A stretch of 29,376 bases of DNA from a virus, in IMG/VR virus record IMGVR_UViG_3300020205_000899, positions 1-29,376 of that record. One strand, given 5' to 3'. A program made the translations under genes and the position numbers. Positions 21,587 to 27,708 of the stretch are shown piece by piece (the first letter of the stretch is position 1; each line of letters starts with the position of its first letter). The notes beneath the pieces were generated by a model that searched no databases, was not told the origin of the DNA, and saw nothing but the letters and a program-made list of their open reading frames with translations.

Positions 21587-22600
21587 ACCTACGAAGTGTT
21601 GTAGGATTTCGTAGTGGTCTTCAAAGCAGTCTTCCGACTTCACTTCTGCTATAGGCACCCACCTAGCCTTTTCAGCGTCATCATTACCTTTTACCTTGGG
21701 CAGTTCACCGTCGGGTAAAACAATATGAAACGCATGAGTGATAATACGTCCTCTTGGGCTACGACCAATAGCATCGAATACTTTACTGCGAACGATACTG
21801 CCCTTTAGCACAGGAGTAGGTACTTTAATCATTGTTTCTTCACGTAGTTCACGTAACATTGCCGCTTCAACTGATTTGTCAGTATTGGCGTTAACGTATC
21901 CACCTGGCAATGCCCACAGGCCTCGACCAGGTTCAGCACGGCGTTTAATCATTAGTACGTGGCCAGATTGGATAACCACAGCGTCAGCAGTACTGAAGAT
22001 AGGAGGATAAGGTAAACTAGCATATTGTTGTTTGTATTTGATGACAAATTCACGTTCTTTAATGATTTGTTCGTACTCTGGAGTTTCCTTAAACCTCATT
22101 AGGAATTCAAAAGCACTTTCTGGAACAACACCTTTAATAAAGGCCATGTTGGCATCACGCTTGAAATACAAATCACGAATATCAACTGCGCTCAAGAATT
22201 CAAGTAGTCCTACATTTTCAAATCCCCACTGAGGGAACATATCCAGGTAAAACGAGCTGTCATCTTTCTTGTGGCCGATGATACCCACACGTTCACCGGG
22301 CGTAGTATGTTTGCTAACCAAAGACTGGACACGGACTGCCCACGCTTGGTCGTTGTAAATTGTATCTGGGTTTGCTTCTACTGCGATACGCATCGACAAT
22401 CCACCTGCGGCAGATTTGATCATGCGCTCTCTTTCAAAAGAGGTAAATGGGTTTTTATAGGTACGTGGCTGATTGGCACTACCTGTAACAATCACCAGTT
22501 GATCGCAAAGTGCTGTGGCACGTTTGATAATCTCTAAGTGAGCATTGTGTATGGGCTGAAAGCGTCCGATTAGGACGAGGGTATCGTATTTCTTAGACAT
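21581..22600 (-). CDS. nadM: Bifunctional NMN adenylyltransferase / Nudix hydrolase (NadM-Nudix)
   Basis: This 339-residue protein has two domains. Residues 1-185 are a nucleotidyltransferase with GRFQPIHNAH (12-21, the GxxxPxHxxH type motif) and SFERERMI, as in NadM-type NMN adenylyltransferases, which make NAD+ from NMN and ATP. Residues 200-339 are a Nudix domain with the box GGYVNANTDKSVEAAMLREL then REETMI, including RELREE (250-255); related fusions hydrolyse ADP-ribose. The same fusion is known in Synechocystis and in vibriophage KVP40. With NAMPT downstream it completes NAD+ salvage. It is transcribed from its own promoter after the tmRNA terminator, with a short structured 5' leader. 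Confidence 0.93.
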   Translation of the reverse strand: MSKKYDTLVLIGRFQPIHNAHLEIIKRATALCDQLVIVTGSANQPRTYKNPFTSFERERMIKSAAGGLSMRIAVEANPDTIYNDQAWAVRVQSLVSKHTTPGERVGIIGHKKDDSSFYLDMFPQWGFENVGLLEFLSAVDIRDLYFKRDANMAFIKGVVPESAFEFLMRFKETPEYEQIIKEREFVIKYKQQYASLPYPPIFSTADAVVIQSGHVLMIKRRAEPGRGLWALPGGYVNANTDKSVEAAMLRELREETMIKVPTPVLKGSIVRSKVFDAIGRSPRGRIITHAFHIVLPDGELPKVKGNDDAEKARWVPIAEVKSEDCFEDHYEILQHFVGA

Positions 22601-22657
22601 TGAAAAATCCTTTCAATTATGTCAGCTTTGCGTCTATCGCATTGCTTTTGTTGCTAT
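22600..22657 (-). promoter_or_regulatory. Structured leader of the NadM-Nudix gene (candidate cis-regulatory RNA, copy 1)
   Basis: The predicted 5' UTR is about 57 nt. It holds AGC-AAU-GCG-AUAGA-CGC-AAA-GCU (22624-22646), a nested hairpin with the same inner stem and loop as the NAMPT leader but a different outer stem (AGC/GCU instead of GCC/GGC). Then comes hairpin UUGAAA-GGAUU-UUUCAA (22600-22616), which contains the RBS in stem and loop and whose last base is the A of the start codon. Confidence 0.55.
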
Positions 22658-22663
22658 GTATTT

Positions 22664-22692
22664 ATTATACAGGGGAATTACTCCCCTGTAAA
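22664..22692 (-). promoter_or_regulatory. Sigma70 promoter of the NadM-NAMPT operon with a palindrome between -35 and -10
   Basis: Minus-strand TTTACA (22687-22692), a 17-nt spacer and TATAAT (22664-22669). The spacer is filled by an inverted repeat, ACAGGGGA/TCCCCTGT (22669-22689, 5-nt gap), which could be an operator or a hairpin. Confidence 0.75.
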
Positions 22693-22705
22693 GCGGTTAT
22701 TTGTC

Positions 22706-22731
22706 CAAAAGAAACCCGCCGAAGCGGGTCC
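22706..22731 (-). terminator. Intrinsic terminator of the tmRNA transcript
   Basis: Minus-strand ACCCGC, TTCG loop, GCGGGT and a following TTCTTTT form a strong short terminator directly after the tmRNA coding piece. Confidence 0.85.
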
Positions 22732-22740
22732 TGTTATTTT

Positions 22741-23080
22741 CTGTTACGAGGTATAACTACCCTAAGCCGAGTTTAGGCGGCTAAGGCGAACTGTTCGTCG
22801 TTTGCATTTACGTGTTGTGCTTCTACGACCGGGTTACCCCAATCCTACGGGTTCTGCTTTCCCGAGCTGTCCACTCTGTTACTTGTTGCCCTGTCGAAAC
22901 CATGGCAGGCCCATTATTAAACATACTCCTTACCTAGCATTTTCAGTTCAAGGCTTGCAGGAACCGCCTTATATACTATCTAGGTTACACAGATTCCACG
23001 ATGGGAATATGTTTAATGGTGGACCTGGCGGGAGTCGAACCCGCGTCCAGAACACTTTTCTCTTTGCTTCATACAGCAAT
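22741..23080 (-). ncRNA. ssrA: Circularly permuted two-piece tmRNA
   Basis: In transcript order the 3' (acceptor) piece comes first. Its T arm GCGGG-TTCGACT-CCCGC is followed by CAGGTCC, A and an encoded CCA ending at 23017. After a 104-nt intervening segment (22913-23016) comes the 5' (coding) piece, starting GGGCCTGCCATGGTTTCGAC at 22912. GGGCCTG pairs with CAGGTCC over 7 bp with one G-U, closing the acceptor stem between the two pieces. The coding piece holds the tag frame GCA...TAA (22773-22805), which reads ANDEQFALAA. tmRNA with SmpB rescues stalled ribosomes and marks the broken product for ClpXP. Transcript ends are estimated from the promoter and terminator. A normal unpermuted gene is excluded because the 5' half lies downstream of the CCA end. 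Confidence 0.93.
22913..23016 (-). other. Intervening segment of the permuted tmRNA, with paired ends
   Basis: This 104-nt segment lies between the CCA end of the acceptor piece and the 5' end of the coding piece. Its two ends, TTAAACATATTCC and GGAGTATGTTTAA, are complementary over 13 positions with one mismatch. The pairing stacks near the acceptor stem and would bring both cleavage sites together. It is expected to be cut out during tmRNA maturation, by analogy with known two-piece tmRNAs. Confidence 0.75.
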
Positions 23081-23087
23081 AACTTAT

Positions 23088-23116
23088 ACTATACTATCTT
23101 TTGACGAGGCTGTCAA
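23088..23116 (-). promoter_or_regulatory. Sigma70 promoter of the tmRNA gene
   Basis: Minus-strand TTGACA (23111-23116), a 17-nt spacer and TATAGT (23088-23093), 70 bases before the encoded CCA end. The -35 box lies in the loop of a short hairpin (CGAGG...CCTCG), similar to the other stem-loop promoters in this window but without a T-run. Confidence 0.75.
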
Positions 23117-23173
23117 GAAGTCCTCGCCCAACTATGTCTAACCTAGGCTACGCCCGGATGCTTGACAGGCAAA

Positions 23174-23710
23174 TTATTTATTGTCAACCTGTTCCACTTT
23201 TACTCCGGACTTTTCGAGGAAGCGGACTCCCGCATCATCTCTATAGTTAGCACCATACCATACACGACTAATGCCTGACTGATAAATGAGCTTGGCACAG
23301 TCGAGACAAGGCATGTGAGTAACAAATAAGTCAGCCCCAAGCCCAGAGTTAGTAGACTTCGCCAGTTTTGCAATAGCATTTGATTCAGCATGTAATACCT
23401 CTGGTTTGGTTTTTAGTTTATATCGAGCAGTGGTTTCAAAACTTTCATTGTCGTTTGCGACCACTACTGTTTCTTCAAATGGCCACTGTTCGTAAATTTC
23501 ATCGGGACTTAGCCAACCACCAGCATCACGACTCATATAGACTTTATCCTCACAGTCATTATCCCACCCAGAAGGCATACCGTTGTAGCCATAGCTGATA
23601 ACAGTATCGTCTTTTACGATAACTGCGCCAACATGTAATCTGCGGGCATGACTGAGTTGAGCAGAGCGTTTTGCCCAGTCCATATAGAGGTCGATAAATT
23701 TTTGTTTCAT
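23174..23710 (-). CDS. dCMP deaminase
   Basis: This 178-residue protein has the zinc-dependent deaminase motifs HAES (His107, Glu109) and PCLDC (Cys135, Cys138), with an early HARRLHVGAVIVKDD and SYGYNGMPSG as in phage T4 Cd and other dCMP deaminases. It turns dCMP into dUMP, the substrate of the ThyX encoded a few genes upstream. An insertion of about 30 residues between the N-terminal strands and the HAE motif (DEIYEQWPFEETVVVANDNE) makes it a little longer than the shortest family members. It is followed directly by the tmRNA promoter. Confidence 0.92.
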   Translation of the reverse strand: MKQKFIDLYMDWAKRSAQLSHARRLHVGAVIVKDDTVISYGYNGMPSGWDNDCEDKVYMSRDAGGWLSPDEIYEQWPFEETVVVANDNESFETTARYKLKTKPEVLHAESNAIAKLAKSTNSGLGADLFVTHMPCLDCAKLIYQSGISRVWYGANYRDDAGVRFLEKSGVKVEQVDNK

Positions 23711-23718
23711 TTAAATTA

Positions 23719-24588
23719 TTATGTTGGGGCAGATTTGGAAGGTCTCCACAAACTTATCAGTGTTCCATTTCCGGGAAGTTTGTAGCCAGTGGGCCAGGAT
23801 TGTGATACACTACTGGTTACAGGATTATTTGAAACATCTTTGGCACCTTGATTGCCCCCAACGAATGTATAAGCGCCATTGGCAGTTCGAGTGTATATAA
23901 AATTAACATGATTACCATTACCATACTTCCATAGCGCAATGTCTCCGGGCTGGCCTTGATCTAGGGGAACATTAACAGCGTTCCATCTTGAAGGCTTATC
24001 GCTTATTGCTTTGGCCGCAGCCTCCTTACACCAGGCGTACCCATTTTGCTTTAGAGCAAAGTTTACAAATCCCATACACCATGCGGTTTGGTCATGATTA
24101 GCGTACCATGTCATACCAAGAGATGACCAAACTCCCATGATATTTGGGTTGCTGGCTGCTTTACTAGCCGGCGGTTTAGGGGCAGGATCACTGACCCTTG
24201 TCCACATTCCCCTTTTTGCTTCAGCAACTCTCGCAGCCATCCATCCTACAAAATCAGTCGACACAGCCGTGGTGATGATACCAGTTGATGTTGTCACTGC
24301 GGTAGCAGGAGTTCCTTGGTAACCAGTTTCGATGGCGCTTTGTTCTGTAGAAGTTACGGGCACTACGACAGGTGTTGTTAACGTGGCCGCCTCGGCTATA
24401 GCCGGTGCCGCTTCACTAACCTCGTAAGACGTAGAAACTGGTGCGACTGGATCAAAGGCAAATGCTTCGCTTACTCCGGGAGGAAGCCAAAGAGCAACTT
24501 TAACATTATTAGCGTAAACGTTACCACTTTTGTAAACGTCGGCAATGTGTGTTACTCCGTGTACTACAGCACCTGGTTGATATGGCAT
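23719..24588 (-). CDS. PAAR-like tip domain fused to a CHAP/TIGR02594-type cell-wall hydrolase
   Basis: This 289-residue protein has three parts. Residues 1-34 (AVVHGVTHIADV ... NVYANNVKVAL) look like a short PAAR-type spike-tip unit and are nearly the same as the next protein upstream. Residues 35-145 are a Thr/Val/Ala/Pro-rich linker. Residues 148-285 match Cys peptidases of the CHAP/TIGR02594 kind: nucleophile Cys171 in TAWCMGFVNFAL, then QGQPGDIALW and His227 in GNHVNFIYT, and GGNQ (244-247). This suggests a baseplate spike part that cuts peptidoglycan during DNA entry, in place of the gp5 lysozyme used by T4. It has no signal peptide, which also argues for a virion role rather than an export-based endolysin. 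Confidence 0.78.
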   Translation of the reverse strand: MPYQPGAVVHGVTHIADVYKSGNVYANNVKVALWLPPGVSEAFAFDPVAPVSTSYEVSEAAPAIAEAATLTTPVVVPVTSTEQSAIETGYQGTPATAVTTSTGIITTAVSTDFVGWMAARVAEAKRGMWTRVSDPAPKPPASKAASNPNIMGVWSSLGMTWYANHDQTAWCMGFVNFALKQNGYAWCKEAAAKAISDKPSRWNAVNVPLDQGQPGDIALWKYGNGNHVNFIYTRTANGAYTFVGGNQGAKDVSNNPVTSSVSQSWPTGYKLPGNGTLISLWRPSKSAPT

Positions 24589-24591
24589 AGG

Positions 24592-24798
24592 TTATTCCCT
24601 AATCTCAGTTGAATCGTCAGGAGGGAAATCGTCAGGAGCAGGGGGCGCCATAGTAGACATTGAGAATGTAAATCCCGCATTAGAAGAAGCTGATCCTGAT
24701 ATGGCAACTTTGACATTGTTAACATAGACGTTGCCTGCCTTAAAGACATCGGCAATGTGTGTTACTCCATGAACTACAGCACCCGGTTGATATGCCAT
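24592..24798 (-). CDS. PAAR-like spike-tip protein, short form
   Basis: This 68-residue protein begins MAYQPGAVVHGVTHIADVFK, almost identical to the N-terminus of the following gene, with NVYVNNVKVAI completing the PAAR-like unit. The remaining residues are a Ser/Pro/Asp-rich tail. The DNA of the shared part is also close, so it is a recent duplication. It may be an alternative tip of the tail spike, as T4 gp5.4 is; this is inferred from the motif. Confidence 0.68.
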   Translation of the reverse strand: MAYQPGAVVHGVTHIADVFKAGNVYVNNVKVAISGSASSNAGFTFSMSTMAPPAPDDFPPDDSTEIRE

Positions 24799-24808
24799 TT
24801 GCTACTCC

Positions 24809-25114
24809 TTATTCAAACTTAGAAACTTGGTTTGTTAAACTGTTAATTATTGAAACTAACGTTTGTGTTCCAGTAGATGAATAGCTGGCTATACCATACT
24901 CTTGTCCATACCAAGAGATCATTTCTAAAGGTTTGATCCAATCATACGCACTATACGATCGTATACCAGTAGTTGTTGACAATGTCTCGATCTTTTTAGC
25001 AGATACTGCGATCGACTCTAGGGAAGTAGCAATTCTTTCAAGATAAGAACTGTAGTCATAGACTGCCGAAATACCTCCGGTACTTGTGGTTACAGTTGTT
25101 AGTGTAGCTGCCAT
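24809..25114 (-). CDS. Hypothetical protein, possibly virion-associated
   Basis: This 101-residue Ser/Thr/Ile-rich protein starts MAATLTTVTTSTGGISAVYD and has a helical centre (YLERIATSLESIAVSAKKIE) and a C-terminal helix SIINSLTNQVSKFE. No family is recognised. The gene is upstream of, and in line with, the two PAAR-like genes and has a CATAAATA late-promoter-like element before it, so a structural or assembly role is plausible. Confidence 0.65.
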   Translation of the reverse strand: MAATLTTVTTSTGGISAVYDYSSYLERIATSLESIAVSAKKIETLSTTTGIRSYSAYDWIKPLEMISWYGQEYGIASYSSTGTQTLVSIINSLTNQVSKFE

Positions 25115-25136
25115 CGCATATTCCCCATTAAAGCAG

Positions 25137-25144
25137 TATTTATG
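25137..25144 (-). promoter_or_regulatory. Possible T4-type late promoter (CATAAATA)
   Basis: The octamer differs from the T4 late consensus TATAAATA at the first base. It lies about 22 bases before the ATG at 25114 and overlaps the stop of the gene at 25140. It would give late expression of the PAAR-like genes. Only one motif supports it. Confidence 0.35.
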
Positions 25145-25427
25145 CTAGGGCAATACCCGTGGTTCCTGTTAGGTATTGATCAGCTGCATCCTTTTTAGCG
25201 GGAGCAATTACCATAACAAATTGTTGTTTAATAGTGATGGTGTCTTTGGCCGCTAAGAACATGTAAGGAATCATTCCTAGTCCTTGTGGGCCAAGTGTAA
25301 CTGACAAGGGCTTGGTGATTTTTATATAATCAGCAGTTTCTTCTTCTAAGCGTGTGATGATTTCCTCACCGTTGATTAGTTTAATACTTACGATGTCGCC
25401 GTGGGCAACTGGTTTTTCAAATAACAT
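25140..25427 (-). CDS. Conserved phage protein, Sm/LSm-like beta fold
   Basis: This 95-residue protein has HGDIVSIKLINGEEIITRLE followed by DYIKITKPLSVTLGPQGLGM and TITIKQQFVMVIAPAKK, a series of five strands with the IxGEEIIxRLxxE turn. This resembles the Sm fold (LSm/Hfq-like) and is recalled from T4-like phages as a conserved small protein of unknown role. The C-terminal TGTTGIALA is a further conserved-looking patch. RNA binding is possible but not shown. RBS AAAAGGAA precedes the ATG. Confidence 0.7.
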   Translation of the reverse strand: MLFEKPVAHGDIVSIKLINGEEIITRLEEETADYIKITKPLSVTLGPQGLGMIPYMFLAAKDTITIKQQFVMVIAPAKKDAADQYLTGTTGIALA

Positions 25428-25429
25428 TT

Positions 25430-25897
25430 TTATTCCTTTTCGTTTAATTCTAGCCAGGTATGGTCTCCCATGTACTTAACCTGTGCCATGTATTCGTAGT
25501 CCTCTGGAGCACTACTTGACCAGCCATCTGGCCCATTTTGTGTTAGCAAGGTATGTTGCTTTCGCTTGTCCCATACTAACCAATAGATATTTCCCATTAC
25601 TGGTTGAAACTGATAAACTGCTCCATGAACAGCATCGGTAACTTCTAATCTACGTTTAATCTCCTGTGCTTGTTTTTCCAGCACAGTAACTAATTCCATA
25701 ATACGATCATATTCTTGCTGAGCAAACATCCTAGCATGATTGATCATCAAATCTTTTTGCTTGGTAACAGGCACCATCTCAAACTTTACAGCACCTGCTT
25801 CAGTAGCATAGGGAGTAACATTCCTATTAAGGAAAGGAATCAATGTTCCTGTACTGGTAGAGTCGTAACTGTCCCGCCCTTTTAAAATATTTGACAT
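25430..25897 (-). CDS. DUF2452-like conserved phage protein
   Basis: This 155-residue protein has a helical middle (FAQQEYDRIMELVTVLEKQA QEIKRR) and a C-terminal part with YQFQPVMGNIYWLVWDKRKQ, then SSSAPEDYEYMAQVKYMGD and HTW. This agrees with the DUF2452 pattern: a helix ending in the QAxxIxxR type, FxPxxGxxYxL, a Lys/Gly turn, the W-x-x-S/A loop and a terminal DHTW. The function of DUF2452 is unknown. It packs 2 nt from the LSm-like gene and 7 nt from the gene upstream. Confidence 0.75.
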   Translation of the reverse strand: MSNILKGRDSYDSTSTGTLIPFLNRNVTPYATEAGAVKFEMVPVTKQKDLMINHARMFAQQEYDRIMELVTVLEKQAQEIKRRLEVTDAVHGAVYQFQPVMGNIYWLVWDKRKQHTLLTQNGPDGWSSSAPEDYEYMAQVKYMGDHTWLELNEKE

Positions 25898-25904
25898 GTG
25901 CCTT

Positions 25905-26297
25905 TTACAATTCTCCCGACTGGGCCAATTTTAACATCAAGCTGTATTGTTCGTATGCTTTCTTTACTGCTGGGTATTTGTTCCGCAAATACTGTTCTTG
26001 TTCTTTTTGTTCCATGAGTGTCTCGAACATATTATAATGTCCTTGGCTCTTCATGTTATTAAACACCTGTTCTTCAAACTCTGCTATACGTTCTAATTCG
26101 CTTTCGCTGATTTCCACAGTATACAGAGTTTCCGTTTCAAAATGAATAGGTTCATTTAAAAATTTATTGTAGTCATCCGCGAACCTGAACAAATTAATAT
26201 TGGACTTGGTATGCTTGTAGGCCCGCTTATTTGAATCAACTACACGAAGCTGATGTTCGCCGCAGAATTTTCTTACTGCGTTACTCGGGTTGGACAT
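25905..26297 (-). CDS. Conserved hypothetical protein with C-terminal KAYxxYxLM motif
   Basis: This 130-residue protein starts MSNPSNAVRKFCGEHQLRVV, has a strand-helix core, and a long Glu/Gln-rich helix (LMEQKEQEQYLRNKYPAVKK) that leads to AYEQYSLMLKLAQSGEL. The terminal motif matches those of the proteins at 3919-4392 and 26957-27457. Its ATG lies 17 nt inside the end of thyX. Function is unknown. Confidence 0.7.
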   Translation of the reverse strand: MSNPSNAVRKFCGEHQLRVVDSNKRAYKHTKSNINLFRFADDYNKFLNEPIHFETETLYTVEISESELERIAEFEEQVFNNMKSQGHYNMFETLMEQKEQEQYLRNKYPAVKKAYEQYSLMLKLAQSGEL

Positions 26298-26967
26298 ACT
26301 CTGTCACCATTGGAAATATTTCAGCAATGACCTGAGCACAGGCACGAGCTACTTCCATGTGTTCTTTTTGTGTTCCATTTCCACTACGTAGGTCAATGAA
26401 GTGAATCCATGAACGCAAGGTGCCATTCATATACAATCGACTTACTGTATTACCTTCTGGTAGAATAGCACGGGCTTGTTCTTTAGCAATACCGCATTCA
26501 ATCGCCCATTTATAATTTTCTTTGACTAAGTCAATGACCTCTTGCTGCCGACGATTCCATTCATGAATAAGAAATTTATCATCTTCATCCTGTACGTCGA
26601 TCTCTACGCTGTTCTGACGATTCTTAGTATCTTGTAGACGTGCTTCACGAATAACAAAATCTAAATCTTTTGTCGGGTCGGCATAACGTTGACTAAACTC
26701 CTGGAATGAAAAACTTCTGTGTCTTAGGATTTGGCGAGCTATGTCGCGAGTAGTTTCAATTTCTAAACAGGCACTGACCATTTCAAGAGGGCTCCAGTGT
26801 TTATGCTTGACTAGATAGCGGATCAGCTTATCGGCTGTTTCCATATTAAACTGGTTACTAGGGTTACTTACACGAGCACAAAAAGCAATAAGGTCTTGTA
26901 CATCGAGAAGCCCTTCGTCGTACATACTACGACTAGGTTTGCTTGATGAGATTAATTTAACTTTCAT
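26281..26967 (-). CDS. thyX: Flavin-dependent thymidylate synthase ThyX
   Basis: This 228-residue protein has the ThyX motif RHRSFSFQEFSQRYAD (82-97), with RHR and the essential S/R residues that bind FAD and dUMP, the downstream segment GIAKEQARAILPEG, and the C-terminal STRxxx-like SRLYMNGTLRSWIHFIDLR. ThyX turns dUMP into dTMP with methylene-tetrahydrofolate and FAD, so it completes the step after dCMP deaminase. It overlaps the gene upstream by 11 nt and the gene downstream by 17 nt. The length is typical. Confidence 0.95.
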   Translation of the reverse strand: MKVKLISSSKPSRSMYDEGLLDVQDLIAFCARVSNPSNQFNMETADKLIRYLVKHKHWSPLEMVSACLEIETTRDIARQILRHRSFSFQEFSQRYADPTKDLDFVIREARLQDTKNRQNSVEIDVQDEDDKFLIHEWNRRQQEVIDLVKENYKWAIECGIAKEQARAILPEGNTVSRLYMNGTLRSWIHFIDLRSGNGTQKEHMEVARACAQVIAEIFPMVTEYVQPE

Positions 26968-27457
26968 TTTTATCTTTCCAATCGTCTCCGATTAATTTTT
27001 CCATTAGTTTATAATGATCGTAGGCTTTCTTTAAAGCCGCAAACTTTTTTAGTTTTTCAGGATCTGGGTCAGGCAGAATCGCTAGTCTATCTTCTATCTT
27101 TTCTAAAAGCGTACCTAAACTGCGACCTTTCCATTTTATATCACCATCAAATTTAGCATCACTGGTTACGTGTAGACCGGCGTTAGTGGTAGAAGTTCCC
27201 CAAGTGCCGTTATAGCCTGCTCCAGTGTTGAATGTATAATACGGACTTGACGACCCCGACCCAACGGCACCGGCGGAGTTAATCGTAATATTGCCGTAAT
27301 TAGTACCAGTTGTTGTATAGGTATAATTGTTTGAGGTCATAGATGACAGTACTGAGTTAACAGAACTTAAATCTATAGGCGCAAGAACTTTAATATCCCA
27401 ATCGTCTACGCTTGTATCATCTAGCGGCCACTGTTCGTCATTAGTCTCCGTATCCAC
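26957..27457 (-). CDS. Virion-like protein with GDIKWKGRSLGxLLExIEDRL module
   Basis: The likely start is GTG at 27457, which has GAGGAGA before it; an earlier TTG would overlap the glutaredoxin gene far more. The 166-residue protein has an acidic N-terminus, a Thr/Asn/Gly/Ser-rich beta region (NNYTYTTTGTNYGNITINSA) and a C-terminal module AKFDGDIKWKGRSLGTLLEK, IEDRLAIL, ALKKAYDHYKLMEKL. The C-terminal module is recalled from many phage proteins, probably structural. The KAYxHYxLM end is shared with two other proteins in this window. Confidence 0.72.
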   Translation of the reverse strand: MDTETNDEQWPLDDTSVDDWDIKVLAPIDLSSVNSVLSSMTSNNYTYTTTGTNYGNITINSAGAVGSGSSSPYYTFNTGAGYNGTWGTSTTNAGLHVTSDAKFDGDIKWKGRSLGTLLEKIEDRLAILPDPDPEKLKKFAALKKAYDHYKLMEKLIGDDWKDKNES

Positions 27458-27689
27458 CGGCGGTCTCCTCGAGATACTTACGTAGTTCTGTAAACCCGCC
27501 AACTAGTTGACTGTTAATAATAATTTGTGGAACTGCTCTGGCATTTGGTACAGCTTCTAGTAGTTGTTCCTTGGTCCACGTACCTTCTGTGATGTTGCGT
27601 TCTTCGTATTCAATACCACGTTGTTTAAGTAGCGCCTTAGCTTGATCGCAATAAGGGCAGGGTGTTTTACTCCATACAATAGCTTTCAT
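27441..27689 (-). CDS. grx: Glutaredoxin
   Basis: This 82-residue protein has the redox site CPYC (11-14) after a first strand KAIVWSKT, the cis-Pro segment RAVPQIIINSQLVGGF and a final helix LRKYLEETAGG: a complete glutaredoxin fold. It probably reduces the phage ribonucleotide reductase encoded upstream, using host glutathione. It is behind its own stem-loop promoter downstream of nrdB. Confidence 0.93.
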   Translation of the reverse strand: MKAIVWSKTPCPYCDQAKALLKQRGIEYEERNITEGTWTKEQLLEAVPNARAVPQIIINSQLVGGFTELRKYLEETAGGYGD

Positions 27690-27708
27690 TGTTATTATCC
27701 TTTCATAC

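Noticed and set aside
23118-23165. tRNA-like D-arm sequence (GTAGCCTAGGTTAGAC on the minus strand) upstream of the tmRNA promoter
   Set aside because: No anticodon arm, T arm or matching acceptor stem follows in the right distance, so it is not a tRNA gene. The T arm nearby belongs to the tmRNA.
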